A stretch of DNA of 64,000 nt from Linum tenue. Its lineage: Eukaryota > Streptophyta > Magnoliopsida > Malpighiales > Linaceae. The position numbers and the translations under genes are program-made. How positions within the stretch are numbered: position 1 is the stretch's first letter; every line of letters begins with the position of its first letter. The notes beneath the pieces were generated by a model that saw only the letters and a program-made list of their open reading frames with translations, searched no databases and was not told the origin of the DNA. The stretch lies in contig CAMGYJ010000006.1 of assembly GCA_946122785.1 (NCBI GenBank), forward strand, positions 40,568,066 to 40,632,065, given 5' to 3'. Of this stretch, positions 1-10,359 are shown one piece after another.

Positions 1-1990
1 AAGTATTACAACTAGGAAAGACAAGTATCCACAACACACAAACTAATATCTACTATTTGTACCCTAACTCTAAACCCTAAACTCTAAATGCTAAACTTTA
101 AACTCTATCACCCTAATCACTAAACACTAAAAAAATAAAACTATTATTGTTTTCCCAAACTGAGAATATTCGAAGGTTCCACACAAATATCCAAACACAT
201 GAACTAAGGGAATATTTCTTCAGGTTCAAATAAATATCCACACAACCCGGAAAAAAATCAAAATATTTTGAATGAATATCAGTATGTCAGAAACAAGTAT
301 TACAACTAGGAAAGACAAGTATCCACAACACACAAACTAATATCTACTATTTGTACCCTAACCCTAAACCCTAAACTTTAAACTCTATCACCTTAATCAC
401 TAAACACTAAAAAAATAAAACTATTATTGTTTTCCCAAGCTGAGAATATTCAAAGGTTCCACACAAATATCCAAACACATGAACTAAGGGAATATTTCCT
501 CAGGTTCAAATAAATATCCACACAACCCGGAAAAAAATCAAAATATTTTGAATAAATATCAGTATGTCAGAAACAAGTATTACAACTAGGAAAGACAAGT
601 ATCCACAACACACAAACTAATATCTACTATTTGTACCCTAACCCTAAACCCTAAACCCTAAACTTTAAACTCTACCACCCTAATCACTAAACACTAAAAA
701 AATAAAACTATTATTGTTTTCCCAAGCTGACAATATTCAAAGGTTCCACACAAATATCCAAACACATGAACTAAGGGAATATTCCTCAAGTTCAAATAAA
801 TATCCACACAACCCGGAAAAAAATCAAAATATTTTGAATAAATATCAGTATGTCAGAAACAAGTATTACAACTAGGAAAGACAAGTATCCACAACACACA
901 AACTAATATCTACTATTTGTACACTAACCCTAAACCCTAAACTTTAAACTCTACCACCCTAATCACTAAACACTAAAAAAATAAAACTATTATTGTTTTC
1001 CCAAGCTGACAATATTCAAAGGTTCCACACAAATATCCAAACACATGAACTAAGGGAATATTTCCTCAAGTTCAAATAAATATCCACACAACCCGGAAAA
1101 AAAATCAAAATATTTTGAATAAATATCAGTATGTCAGAAACAAGTATTACAACTAGGAAAGACAAGTATCCACAACACACTAACTAATATCTATATTTGT
1201 TCACTAACCCTAAACCCTAAACCCTAAACTTTAAACTCTATCACCCTAATCACTAAACACTAAAAAAATAAAACTATTATTTTTTTCCCAAGCTGAGAAT
1301 ATTCAAAGGTTTCATACAAATATCCAAACACATGAACTAAGGGAATATTTCCTCAGGTTCAAATAAATATCCACACAACCCGGAAAAAAATCAAAATATT
1401 TTGAATAAATATCAGTATGTCAGAAACAAGTATTACAACTAGGAAAGACAAGTATCCACAACACACAAACTAATATCTATATTTGTACACTAACCCTAAA
1501 CCCTAAACCCTAAACTTTAAACTCTATCACCCTAATCACCAAACACTAAAAAAATAAAACTATTATTGTTTTCCCAAGCTGAGAATATTCAAAGGTTCCA
1601 CACAAATATCCAAACACATGAACTAAGGGAATATTTCCTCAGTTTCAAATAAATATCCACACAACCCGAACACAAATCAAAATATTTTGAATGAATATCA
1701 TTATGTTAGAAACAAGTATTACAACTAGGAAAGACAAGTATCCACAACACACAAACTAATATCTACTATATGTACCCTAACCTTAAACCCTAAACCCTAA
1801 ACTTTAAACTCTATCACCCTAATCACTAAACACTAAAAAAAATAAAACTATTATTGTTTTTCCAAGCTGAGAATATTCAAAGGTTCGACACAAATATCCA
1901 AACACATGAACTAAGGGAATGTTTCCTAAGGTTCCAATAAATATCCGCACAACCCGAATAAATATCCTCAGGTTCACGTAAACTCTATCA
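1..1990. repeat. Satellite array, ~285-bp unit with built-in telomere-like heptamers
   Basis: Seven head-to-tail copies begin at about 1, 295, 575, 861, 1142, 1428 and 1714 (periods 280-294 bp). Each starts with AAGTATTACAACTAGG and carries a run of two to four CCCTAAA-type heptamers near its base 55-110, followed by a non-telomeric AT-rich part ending in AATATCAGTATGTCAG. Copies differ by few substitutions, and much of the length variation is in the number of heptamers. The array is cut by the left edge of the window, so its full size is unknown. CCCTAAA on the plus strand at the left side is the orientation expected if the chromosome end lies to the left. That is inference; interstitial telomeric satellites also exist in plants. 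Confidence 0.95.
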
Positions 1991-2251
1991 CCCTAAACCC
2001 TAAACCCTAAACCCTAAACAATGAACACTACTAAATAAACTCTAAAAACAATATAATTAGGAAAGAATAGATATTCATACTGACCAAACTAAATCTTAAA
2101 CCCTAAAGAGAACCCAAACCCTTATGTTGAAACCTTAACCCTAACCTCTATACCATAAACCGTAAACCATAAACCAAACCTAAACCATCAACCCTAAAAA
2201 ATAAACTATAAACAATAAAAACTATTATTATTTAATGGGCCTTCGGCCCAT
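1991..2251. repeat. Degenerate telomere-like repeats ending in a GC-rich palindrome
   Basis: Past the last full satellite unit there are four near-perfect CCCTAAA heptamers (about 1993-2020), then diverged versions (AACCCT, CCATAAACC, ACCCTAAAA) to about 2215. A 17-base inverted repeat with a 7-bp stem and 3-base loop lies at 2235-2251, followed by more GGGCC-rich sequence. It looks like the decayed edge of the array. Confidence 0.7.
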
Positions 2252-4063
2252 GGGCCCTCGGCGGGCAGCCCTAACTAAGGTTGCAAGCCTTATGTGTTAG
2301 GACTTGATAGTGTGTTGGACTTGATAGTGTGTTTAATTTGATGTAAGACACAATATTCCAATCTTTCACAAATTGAAAACCAGAACTCTAAACCCTAAAA
2401 CTAATTCTCTAAATTGGTGTAATCAGTTTTTGGTGCGAAGGAATAATACGGCCCAAAATTTCAACAATGATGCAAAGCAATATCAACATAACAGAAATTA
2501 TTATCGACTGAGAACAAATAAATATCCACACAAACAAACATACATAAATATAACATTGGCCCATCAAATTTGGTTCTCTTTCCACTCCTATCCATTCTCC
2601 CGCCCAAACTCAAGTCGGGCCCACCAGCCCACCACGCCACTTGCTCGGATCCGCCGCCGCCGCCGCCACATGCTGGGCCGGCTTCTACACGTTGGCCCAC
2701 CTACAGCTCACTTAAGTGAGCCACTACCAAGCCGCCTCTCCCCCTCCGTTGGATGAAATATGGGCCGACGTGGCCCAAAATCCTGCCCTGTTAGTATCTG
2801 CTAACACTATGAGCAGTTAGCAGAATAACTTCTGCGCAGCCAACAACCCTTTGTCCTCTCCGCATCATCTATCTGCCGATGACAGGAGAGAAAAACAGAA
2901 ATAAACCATAGCGGCAACGACTCCGGTAATTGCAAGGGAGCAGCAGCTTGTATCGTCGACGCCAGCGGGACTTGGGGGTTGCGAGAAGATCGATCATGGA
3001 GTCACGGAGACGCGATGACGGGATTGACTGGCTGTGGATCGACAAAGCTCACCTCGGCAGCAGATCAGAGCAATGACTTTGGGCGATATAGGCTACAAAA
3101 ACGAGGAGTCTAGCAGGAAGATGAAGGAATAGAGGTTTGATTCGGTGAAGGGCTCCTATCATCCTAAAATACGAGAGGGTTTGAACAGTGGCGGAGGTAG
3201 CCCTATTGGGCATTGTCCCGGGACAGGGGTAAATATCGGGAGGAAAAAAAAATACTTCATATATGTTTATACGAAGGATGGAACACAACACCATTGTACT
3301 TCGCTACTATATCACAACTCATTATTTATCATAAATTGACAATGAATTAATTATTATACAATAAACGAAGTCTCAATTTGAATAGATCTCTTTTCTTTAT
3401 ATGCCTATTCGATTATTTGCAAGCAATCTTGAAGCAGTCCAGTGGCACCGCCGATTCCACTAGTTTTGACGACAAGTGTCGATAAATGGCGTTCTTAGCT
3501 AGGGACTCACGGCTATAGACGACGGTTGAGCTTCCTATTTGATCAATGTAATAGCTAGGTACGTATGTGCTGTTCATTCGATTGTATTAAGTATAGGGAC
3601 TAGTGATTAAGAAAATGGGCATTCTTTCCCATTGGAGCAGGAAGGTTAGGTTATAAGTGGTGGGTGATGCAAGGGACACATGGAGTCACCGGAAAGCTAA
3701 GAGCAACGAAAAATATAGAAGCCGCCTAGAAGAGAAGAACAATCAAAGTGGCTGAATAAATTGGGGGATTTATATGGGTCAGTCAAGCTTGCATGTGGAA
3801 AGTCGAGTGATTCGATAATCAACGAGGGATCGATTCCATACCTCAATTACGAGCGAAGTGCTCTAGGTAAGGGTTTCGACTACCTTGGAATTATTTCATG
3901 AATGACGTTGATTGAGTTCTTAGTGAATTGTGCATGGCATTAAGGAATAAAATGGACCAAGTCCATCGTCCTTTTGTGAAGGGGCACCATTAGTTGGAAG
4001 GGAAGGGAAGGGAAGGGAAGGATAAGGGTGCTTAGCGCATGGGGGCAACTCAGCAGTTCTAGA
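2252..4063. other. Intergenic region, no supported gene
   Basis: No frame has recognisable protein similarity. Short frames at 2373-2756 and 2461-2700 overlap a CCG-repeat stretch (2648-2670) and look like chance. A 9-bp-stem hairpin lies at 2797-2824. A (GAAGG)n microsatellite lies at about 3998-4021. Stretches around 3560-4060 resemble diffuse retroelement-derived DNA but show no diagnostic ends. The copia element at 4064 was inserted into this sequence. Confidence 0.5.
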
Positions 4064-4272
4064 TGTTAAAAATATAAGTACCATTTTGTAAATATATATG
4101 CCTTAGTTAGGGTTAATGAACTCTCTATATATATGTAAGTGTAACCGTGTAACATGAATTAACGAAGCTAATAGCATTGACTTGGAGGGTTTCGGCTCTC
4201 CCGTGGACTAGTCCTGTTGATCAGGGAAACCACGTTAAACTCTGTGTCTTCGTTCGTCGTTTAGATTTGATA
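4064..4272 (+). repeat. 5' LTR of the copia element (209 bp)
   Basis: Starts TGTTAAAAATA and ends GATTTGATA, so its termini are TG...TA rather than the usual TG...CA. It contains a TATA-like stretch (CTCTATATATATG at about 4122-4134) that could serve as the element promoter. It matches 9010-9218 exactly by eye. Confidence 0.97.
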
Positions 4273-4284
4273 TGGTATCAGAGC
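4273..4284 (+). other. Copia primer binding site
   Basis: TGGTATCAGAGC follows the 5' LTR with no gap and is the standard plant copia sequence complementary to the 3' end of initiator tRNA-Met, which primes minus-strand DNA synthesis. Confidence 0.95.
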
Positions 4285-4566
4285 AGGTTTGATCATCGAC
4301 CGTACGACGTTGGGTAGATTTGGCGTGGGATTTGTTTGGGTTTCTTGCGACTGGTTTTGTGGGTTTCTTGCAACAAGTTTTGTTTTGGCTTTCGTTGTTT
4401 GCAAGGGCTGTTGGTTTGCAAGGGCTATTGTAGGTTTATTGCTTATTGGTCGACGCACAGAAGCTACTTAATTGCTTAATTGGTCGACGCGCAGCAGCTC
4501 TCTCTTTTGGCGACTTGGTTCTCCTCGCGCGCTTGATATCTACTCACCTGGCTTGTCATTGCGAGT

Positions 4567-7500
4567 ATGGAATCCGGTAAGATGGACTCAGTCGCAATTA
4601 AGTTTGATGGAACGAACTTCCCATTGTGGGAATTTCAGTTCCGTATGTTTGTAGCTGGCAAAAGCTTGCTGCCGATTTTACTTGGCGAGATGAAGAAGCC
4701 CGCCGACACCGCAACGGAGCAGCAGCAGCGAGAATGGGCAGCCTCCAATGCCCAGATCATCACCTGGCTGCTGGGGTCCGTGGATATCCCGACGGCATTG
4801 AGTCTTCGACGGTTTACTACTGCTCATGAGATGTGGAAGCACATCTGTACCACGTACTCACAGGCGGATCCTTCCCGTCTCTATGAGCTTGAATTGGCGA
4901 TTGGTTCCCTTTCTCAAGGAGATCGGGACGTCATGAGCTACTATAAGCATTGTTTGCATCTGTGGACGGAGTATGATCTCGTTACTGCGTCCTTGTTGAC
5001 TGGGGATGCCTCAGTTGAAGTTCAGAAGGAGCGCACAAGAACACGCGTTATGCAATTTATTATGAAACTCAGGCCTGAGTTTGAGTCCATCCGTGCGTCG
5101 TTGATTCATCGCGGCACCACTGAACTTGACACTGTGATTGCAGAGTTACTTCGAGAAGAAACACGGCTGAAGAGTCAATCACGGATTGATGGTCAATCTC
5201 AGGAGTCCGCCTTTGCTGTAGGACGCTCGGGAAACTCTTCTAAGCCTCAGTTCGGGAATCCAACAACTGGAGAGGTAATTTGTCACTTTTGTCAAGAACC
5301 AGGACATGTTCAGATCCATTGCAAGAAGCGCAATTATTGTAATTATTGCAAGAAGACAGGGCATATTGTGGTGGACTGCCCTACGTTGAACAAGCGTGGA
5401 AAGAACCGCTACACTAATGGTTCAGCTGCTGGTTCCGCGACGTCTGCTGGGTTCACCTCTGGTCGAAGACAAGGATCAGCATACGCAGTCACTCCCAACA
5501 ACCCTGGGCCGCCATCTACTCCCTCCCACAACTCCAGCTCTATTTCTTTCACTCCTGACATGGTTCGCAAACTTGTTCAGGAGGCTTTGCAGGAAGCTCT
5601 ACCTCAAGCTCTCACTTCCGCCTTTGCTACAGGAGCGGTTACAGGTAAGTCGCCACTTTGGTTGCTCGATTCAGGCGCGTTTAATCATATGACTCATGCA
5701 AGGTCTACTTTCGATAAGTTACAACCTGTTTCTCAGCTGAATCTTCGGGTTGCAAACGGTGCACAAGTTCCAGTCCTTGGTCGTGGAACTTCTTCCACGC
5801 CCACTATTACTCTTCCTGATACGTTATATGTTCCTAGCTTACTCCCTAATCTTGTCTCGGTCGGGCAACTAACTGAGGATGGTTGCGATGTTACCTTCAA
5901 TTCTGCTGGTTGCAAGGTACAGGACAAGAGGACGGGGATGGTGATCGGGAAGGGAAGTAAACAAGGCAGAATCTTTGTTCTTGATGAGTTGCAGCAGCCG
6001 CCTGGAAGAGCTCACGTCACTCAAGGGACTCACTGTGTTGCGGATGCTGGAACCTCCACTAGCAAGGCCAAAGATTTAATGAGTCCGTTGTGTGAGTCAT
6101 GGTCAAACAATTCTGTGAATTCTGTTGGGTTGGATTTTTCTAAACATGCGTCAGTTTGGAAATTATGGCATTGTCGGCTAGGCCATCCGAATTCTGCAAG
6201 ATTATTAACAATGTTTCGTCAGAATTTGATACCTGGAAAGTTTGATTCTTCTTTTGGTTCTCGGTCTGATTGTGTGAGTTGTATTGAAGCTAAGACTACT
6301 CAGCAATCTTTTTCGGCTAGTGATACTGAATATGATGCGCCGTTTGATCTTGTTCACACTGACCTTTGGGGTCCGTCTCCTGTCACTTCTCGTATGGGGT
6401 TCAAGTATTTTGCCTTGTTCATTGATCATAAGACACGCTATGCTTGGGTTTTCTTTTTGCGTCTTAAGTCTGAGCTGCCTGGTTTAGCAAAAGAATTTGT
6501 ACAGCAGGTTAAGACACAGTTTGGTAAGACAATCAAGGTTATTCGTTCCGATGAAGGTGGTGAGTTTACTAAACATGAGTTGCTTGATTTCTATAAGTCC
6601 GAGGGCATTATTTCTCAACTCTCCTGTCCGGGTGTGTCACAGCAGAATGGTCTGGTTGAAAGAAAACATAGACACGTACTGGAATTGACTCGTGCTTTGC
6701 TGTTTCATTCTCATATGCCGAGTGGATATTGGGTGGAAGCAGTGCATACGGTTGTTTACCTGATAAACCGTCAGATTACGTCAGTCTTGGGTCAAATTTC
6801 TCCATATCAGGTCTTGTTCTCAAAGCAGCCGAATTACTCTTTCTTACGGGTGTTTGGGTGCACATGCTTTGTTCTATTACCACGAAAAGAGCGCCATAAA
6901 CTTGCTCCTAAGACTACCAGATGTGTGTTCGTTGGTTATAGTGATAACCACAAAGGTTATCGTTGTTATGATCCAATTAGCAAAAGAATGCGTACAGCAT
7001 ATCATGTTATGTTCTTAGAGCAGGTAATGTACTATTCTCAAGCTCCTACTAGCGCGGAGACATCTCCCACCTCGCTGGATTTTTTGGCGCCCTTGCCCCA
7101 CTTTGATGCACCTAATGTCACGCCATTGGAGCTTCAGGGAGGGAATGAGAATCACTCCACTGGAAGCAATGAGAATCACACCATTGGAAGCCCTTCTACG
7201 TCGACATCAAGCAGCAACTCATCTTCAAGCTCGGACAGCAACGTGCTTTCATCCTCCCATTCGACTTCGGCCAACAGTTCACCTTTGGGGTCATCCTCGA
7301 ATGTTTCCGGGAACTCGACCAGTTCAGGTAATATCACCCATAGTTCAGCAGCGGGACATAGTGAAGCAATACCTTCTCCGCCCGCCTTGCGACGATCGAA
7401 TCGCTCCAACCTCGGCCAACCCCCGGTACGACTATTGGATTATACAGGCTTTGCAACTGATCCTGTGTTCATTCCCGCTACGTATGAACAGGCAGTGGGA

Positions 7501-9015
7501 ATTCCACATTGGGACCTCGCTATGCAGGAGGAGACAAATGCATTGGAAGCAAATGGAACTTGGAAATTGGTTTTACGAAGGCCGGAGATGTCTGTTATTG
7601 GGAACCGATGGGTCTATGCCATAAAGATGTATCCTGATGGAACAATTGAAAGATATAGGGCTCGGTTAGTAGCCAAGGGATTCCTTCAGGAACATGGCAT
7701 TGATTATGAAGAGACTTTCGCACCGGTTGTAAAAATGCAGACAGTTCGTTGTGTATTCGCAGTGGCAGCCATGCGTGGATGGCAACTTCTGCAGTTTGAT
7801 GTGAAGAACGCCTTTCTGCATGGTGATCTTAAAGAAGTTATCTATATGGAACGGCCACCAGGATATACTAAAGGATCGTCTGATATGGTTTGTCAACTGG
7901 TTCGATCACTTTATGGACTCAAACAAGCTCCACGAGCTTGGTTTGAGAAATTTCACGGTACAATTGTGCAGTTGGGATTGGAGCAAAGCAAGAATGATCC
8001 ATCTCTCTTTGTTCGGAATACAGTGGATGGCGTTGTGGTTCTGCTTATTTATGTGGACGATATGATCGTCACAGGGAGTGATGCGGCTGGGATTCAGGAG
8101 TTAAAGGCTTCTTTGCACAAAGCCTTTAAACTGAAAGATCTAGGTGAGGTATCATATTTTTTGGGTCTTGAAGTCCGCAGGTCACCGCAGGGCATCTTTG
8201 TTTCCCAGAAGAAATACATTTCCGATCTATTGGAGACAGCAAAGTATGGAGACTGTAAGTCATGTGCAACACCCATGGAGCAAAATTTGAAGCTACGGAG
8301 GGATAGTGGTGATACTATAGAGGATCAGTCTTTATATCGCAGCCTGGTTGGCAGCCTAATTTATCTCACACATACCAGACCCGACATTGCCTATGCAGTA
8401 CAGGTTGTGAGCCAGTATTTGGGTATAGCACGAGGTCAACACTTAGATGCAGTGTATCGGATTCTGAGATATCTTAAGCACACTCAGGATGTCGGTCTTT
8501 ACTTTCCCACTGGAGGTGACCTAAAAATCGAGGCCTTTGCAGATGCAGACTATGCTGGATGCCAGGACACTCGGAGATCGACTTCTGGATGGTGTGTGCG
8601 AGTTGGTCAGTCGTTTGTCTCATGGCGGTGTAAGAAACAAGATCGAGTCTCCAAGTCGTCCACAGAGGCGGAATACAGATCTATGTCCGAGGTTAGCTCT
8701 GAGTTAATTTGGTTACACAGACTTGTGGAGGAATTGGGTGTTCAGTGTGAGGGCTCGATGATACTATATGGTGACAACACGAGTGCACTCCAGATAGCAC
8801 TGAATCCAGTCTTGCATGATCGGACGAAGCATATAGAGGTTCATGTTCACTACATTAGACAGCTGGTGGCAGAAGGACGAATCAAGTTGCATCATCTAGC
8901 CACAGAAGATCAAACAGCTGACATCCTTACTAAGGCATTGGGATCTAGCAGACATTGGTACTTAGCAGGCAAATTGATGTTACGGACCCAACATCAATTT
9001 GAGGGAGGGTGTTAA
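4567..9015 (+). CDS. Ty1/copia Gag-Pol polyprotein, 1482 aa, intact
   Basis: One open frame encodes all retrotransposon functions in copia order. Gag has a UBN2-like N-terminal part (residues about 10-200) and two CCHC zinc knuckles (239-252 and 258-271). The aspartic protease active site is D-S-G-A with D368. The GAG-pre-integrase HHCC region starts near W534. The integrase triad is D599, D662 and E698, with exactly 35 residues between the last two. Reverse transcriptase spans about 1000-1240 with Y-V-D-D at 1162-1165, and RNase H starts near D1326 with a later STEAEY motif. The stop codon lies in the first bases of the 3' LTR. ATG 4567 is the first in frame; ATG 4576 is a possible alternative. 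No stop or frameshift was seen, so the protein could be functional. Expression cannot be judged from sequence. Confidence 0.97.
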   Translation: MESGKMDSVAIKFDGTNFPLWEFQFRMFVAGKSLLPILLGEMKKPADTATEQQQREWAASNAQIITWLLGSVDIPTALSLRRFTTAHEMWKHICTTYSQADPSRLYELELAIGSLSQGDRDVMSYYKHCLHLWTEYDLVTASLLTGDASVEVQKERTRTRVMQFIMKLRPEFESIRASLIHRGTTELDTVIAELLREETRLKSQSRIDGQSQESAFAVGRSGNSSKPQFGNPTTGEVICHFCQEPGHVQIHCKKRNYCNYCKKTGHIVVDCPTLNKRGKNRYTNGSAAGSATSAGFTSGRRQGSAYAVTPNNPGPPSTPSHNSSSISFTPDMVRKLVQEALQEALPQALTSAFATGAVTGKSPLWLLDSGAFNHMTHARSTFDKLQPVSQLNLRVANGAQVPVLGRGTSSTPTITLPDTLYVPSLLPNLVSVGQLTEDGCDVTFNSAGCKVQDKRTGMVIGKGSKQGRIFVLDELQQPPGRAHVTQGTHCVADAGTSTSKAKDLMSPLCESWSNNSVNSVGLDFSKHASVWKLWHCRLGHPNSARLLTMFRQNLIPGKFDSSFGSRSDCVSCIEAKTTQQSFSASDTEYDAPFDLVHTDLWGPSPVTSRMGFKYFALFIDHKTRYAWVFFLRLKSELPGLAKEFVQQVKTQFGKTIKVIRSDEGGEFTKHELLDFYKSEGIISQLSCPGVSQQNGLVERKHRHVLELTRALLFHSHMPSGYWVEAVHTVVYLINRQITSVLGQISPYQVLFSKQPNYSFLRVFGCTCFVLLPRKERHKLAPKTTRCVFVGYSDNHKGYRCYDPISKRMRTAYHVMFLEQVMYYSQAPTSAETSPTSLDFLAPLPHFDAPNVTPLELQGGNENHSTGSNENHTIGSPSTSTSSSNSSSSSDSNVLSSSHSTSANSSPLGSSSNVSGNSTSSGNITHSSAAGHSEAIPSPPALRRSNRSNLGQPPVRLLDYTGFATDPVFIPATYEQAVGIPHWDLAMQEETNALEANGTWKLVLRRPEMSVIGNRWVYAIKMYPDGTIERYRARLVAKGFLQEHGIDYEETFAPVVKMQTVRCVFAVAAMRGWQLLQFDVKNAFLHGDLKEVIYMERPPGYTKGSSDMVCQLVRSLYGLKQAPRAWFEKFHGTIVQLGLEQSKNDPSLFVRNTVDGVVVLLIYVDDMIVTGSDAAGIQELKASLHKAFKLKDLGEVSYFLGLEVRRSPQGIFVSQKKYISDLLETAKYGDCKSCATPMEQNLKLRRDSGDTIEDQSLYRSLVGSLIYLTHTRPDIAYAVQVVSQYLGIARGQHLDAVYRILRYLKHTQDVGLYFPTGGDLKIEAFADADYAGCQDTRRSTSGWCVRVGQSFVSWRCKKQDRVSKSSTEAEYRSMSEVSSELIWLHRLVEELGVQCEGSMILYGDNTSALQIALNPVLHDRTKHIEVHVHYIRQLVAEGRIKLHHLATEDQTADILTKALGSSRHWYLAGKLMLRTQHQFEGGC

Positions 9016-9218
9016 AAATATAAGTACCATTTTGTAAATATATATGCCTTAGTTAGGGTTAATGAACTCTCTATATATATGTAAGTGTAACCGTGTAACA
9101 TGAATTAACGAAGCTAATAGCATTGACTTGGAGGGTTTCGGCTCTCCCGTGGACTAGTCCTGTTGATCAGGGAAACCACGTTAAACTCTGTGTCTTCGTT
9201 CGTCGTTTAGATTTGATA
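9001..9218 (+). repeat. Polypurine tract and 3' LTR of the copia element
   Basis: The purine tract GAGGGAGGG (9001-9009) abuts the LTR (9010-9218), as needed for plus-strand priming. The LTR equals the 5' copy and is followed by the second CTAGA target repeat. Confidence 0.96.
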
Positions 9219-10357
9219 CTAGATACATGTGATTGGGATCCAAAGATTGAGGACTTGTTGTGGGTGCCTCTCTACTCACACCTGGATACGTGTGTACTGT
9301 TTAAAGAAAGGATACAGCAGCAGCTGAAGGAATGGATATCGAGGAACATTGACGTCATATTGGTTTACATAATAAGGTGAGTGTAAAGGGGCAAATTCTA
9401 CGCCTTACGGTATTTTAGTTTTTGAGATTGACTGCTATGTGCCATACTTGCCTTTGTATGTTTATACGATGCATGTGATTGTGTGTGATTTATGCTTCCA
9501 GTTATATATTATAGTGCATGCTTTATTTACAAGTAGGTTGAAGTTTAAGAACACGTTTTCTTGTAAGAAGTACTTCACCTTCAAGAAGGTGAAATCGTTT
9601 TAAGAGTTTTTAGTCACTAGTGTCAGTCCGTTGCCATTTCGGATTTTGAGATAGAGCAGCAGTTATGCTCTTGAGAATCGTGGAAGAAGAGCTTTTAACG
9701 ATAAGTTGAAGTTTAAGGAAACCCTGGATGGTTTCTCATACGTATGAGTTGGCAGCCGCTAGTGAGGGATCCCCGTGTCAGTCAAGTATTTAAGTCTAGA
9801 TTTGAGCTGTAAGAAAGGAAAGTAAATTCAATTCCCTCAAAGTTTAAGAGTTAAGTTTTAAAGTGGAAGTACACACAACTTACACAAATTTAAGTAGTGT
9901 TTTAAGAAAAGTGCTAAAGAAGTAGAAAGTTTAAATATTAAGGGCGTAGACTAACCCCAACTCACTCACTGGTTTGAAGAGGACGAGGAGGAGCAGTTAG
10001 AGAGCAACGAGATCCACACAAACAGTTCGAGGGAAGCCAGCTAGAGGAGAACAGTACGAGCATCACGGAGGATGGGTAGTCAAGGTTATCAGTCAGCACC
10101 AGCATTTGAGATTAATTAGTTATTATATTTTATGATTATGAGAATAGACTGGAGATGAGATTAGGATTTTAAGGTTTGAGTTTGCTCAGCTGTTAGGGAT
10201 TCGAGTTTAAGTAATGACAATTATTTTAAGTATTTATTAAAGTTATTTATGAAAAGTTTCCGCTATTTTCCAAGTATTTATAGTTATTATTTTATTTTTT
10301 TCAGTTTAACAAGGGTATTTTGGTAAAAGTAGTACCTGGCCGGGTTAGGGTGTTACA
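9219..10357. other. Non-coding DNA, possible old Ty3/gypsy LTR
   Basis: No protein-coding similarity is visible. The right end reads GGGTTAGGGTGTTACA, which resembles the 3' end of many plant Ty3/gypsy LTRs, and it stops exactly where LINE sequence begins. A matching LTR start or partner copy was not found, so the LTR call is tentative. Confidence 0.3.
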
Positions 10358-10359
10358 AC

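Larger units (their letters stand above)
4064..9218 (+). mobile_element. Complete Ty1/copia LTR retrotransposon with intact polyprotein
   Basis: The element is 5155 bp long. It has two 209-bp LTRs that I read as identical base for base, a tRNA-Met-type primer binding site directly after the 5' LTR, a purine tract (GAGGGAGGG) directly before the 3' LTR, and an uninterrupted polyprotein. The flanking 5-bp direct repeat CTAGA (4059-4063 and 9219-9223) is a perfect target-site duplication. Identical LTRs, which are equal at insertion, imply recent insertion. The very short LTR fits the small-LTR copia lineages; I do not assign one firmly. Confidence 0.98.

Noticed and set aside
1..2000. Regular direct repeats that could be taken for a CRISPR array
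   Set aside because: Units are ~285 bp with no unique spacers, and the context is a plant nuclear satellite.
1991..2020. True telomere
   Set aside because: Only a few near-perfect heptamers, embedded in satellite and followed by ordinary DNA; at most a telomere-related relic.
2373..2756. 127-aa plus-strand frame and overlapping minus frame at 2461-2700
   Set aside because: No domain or motif; the frame runs through a CCG microsatellite and the composition looks random.
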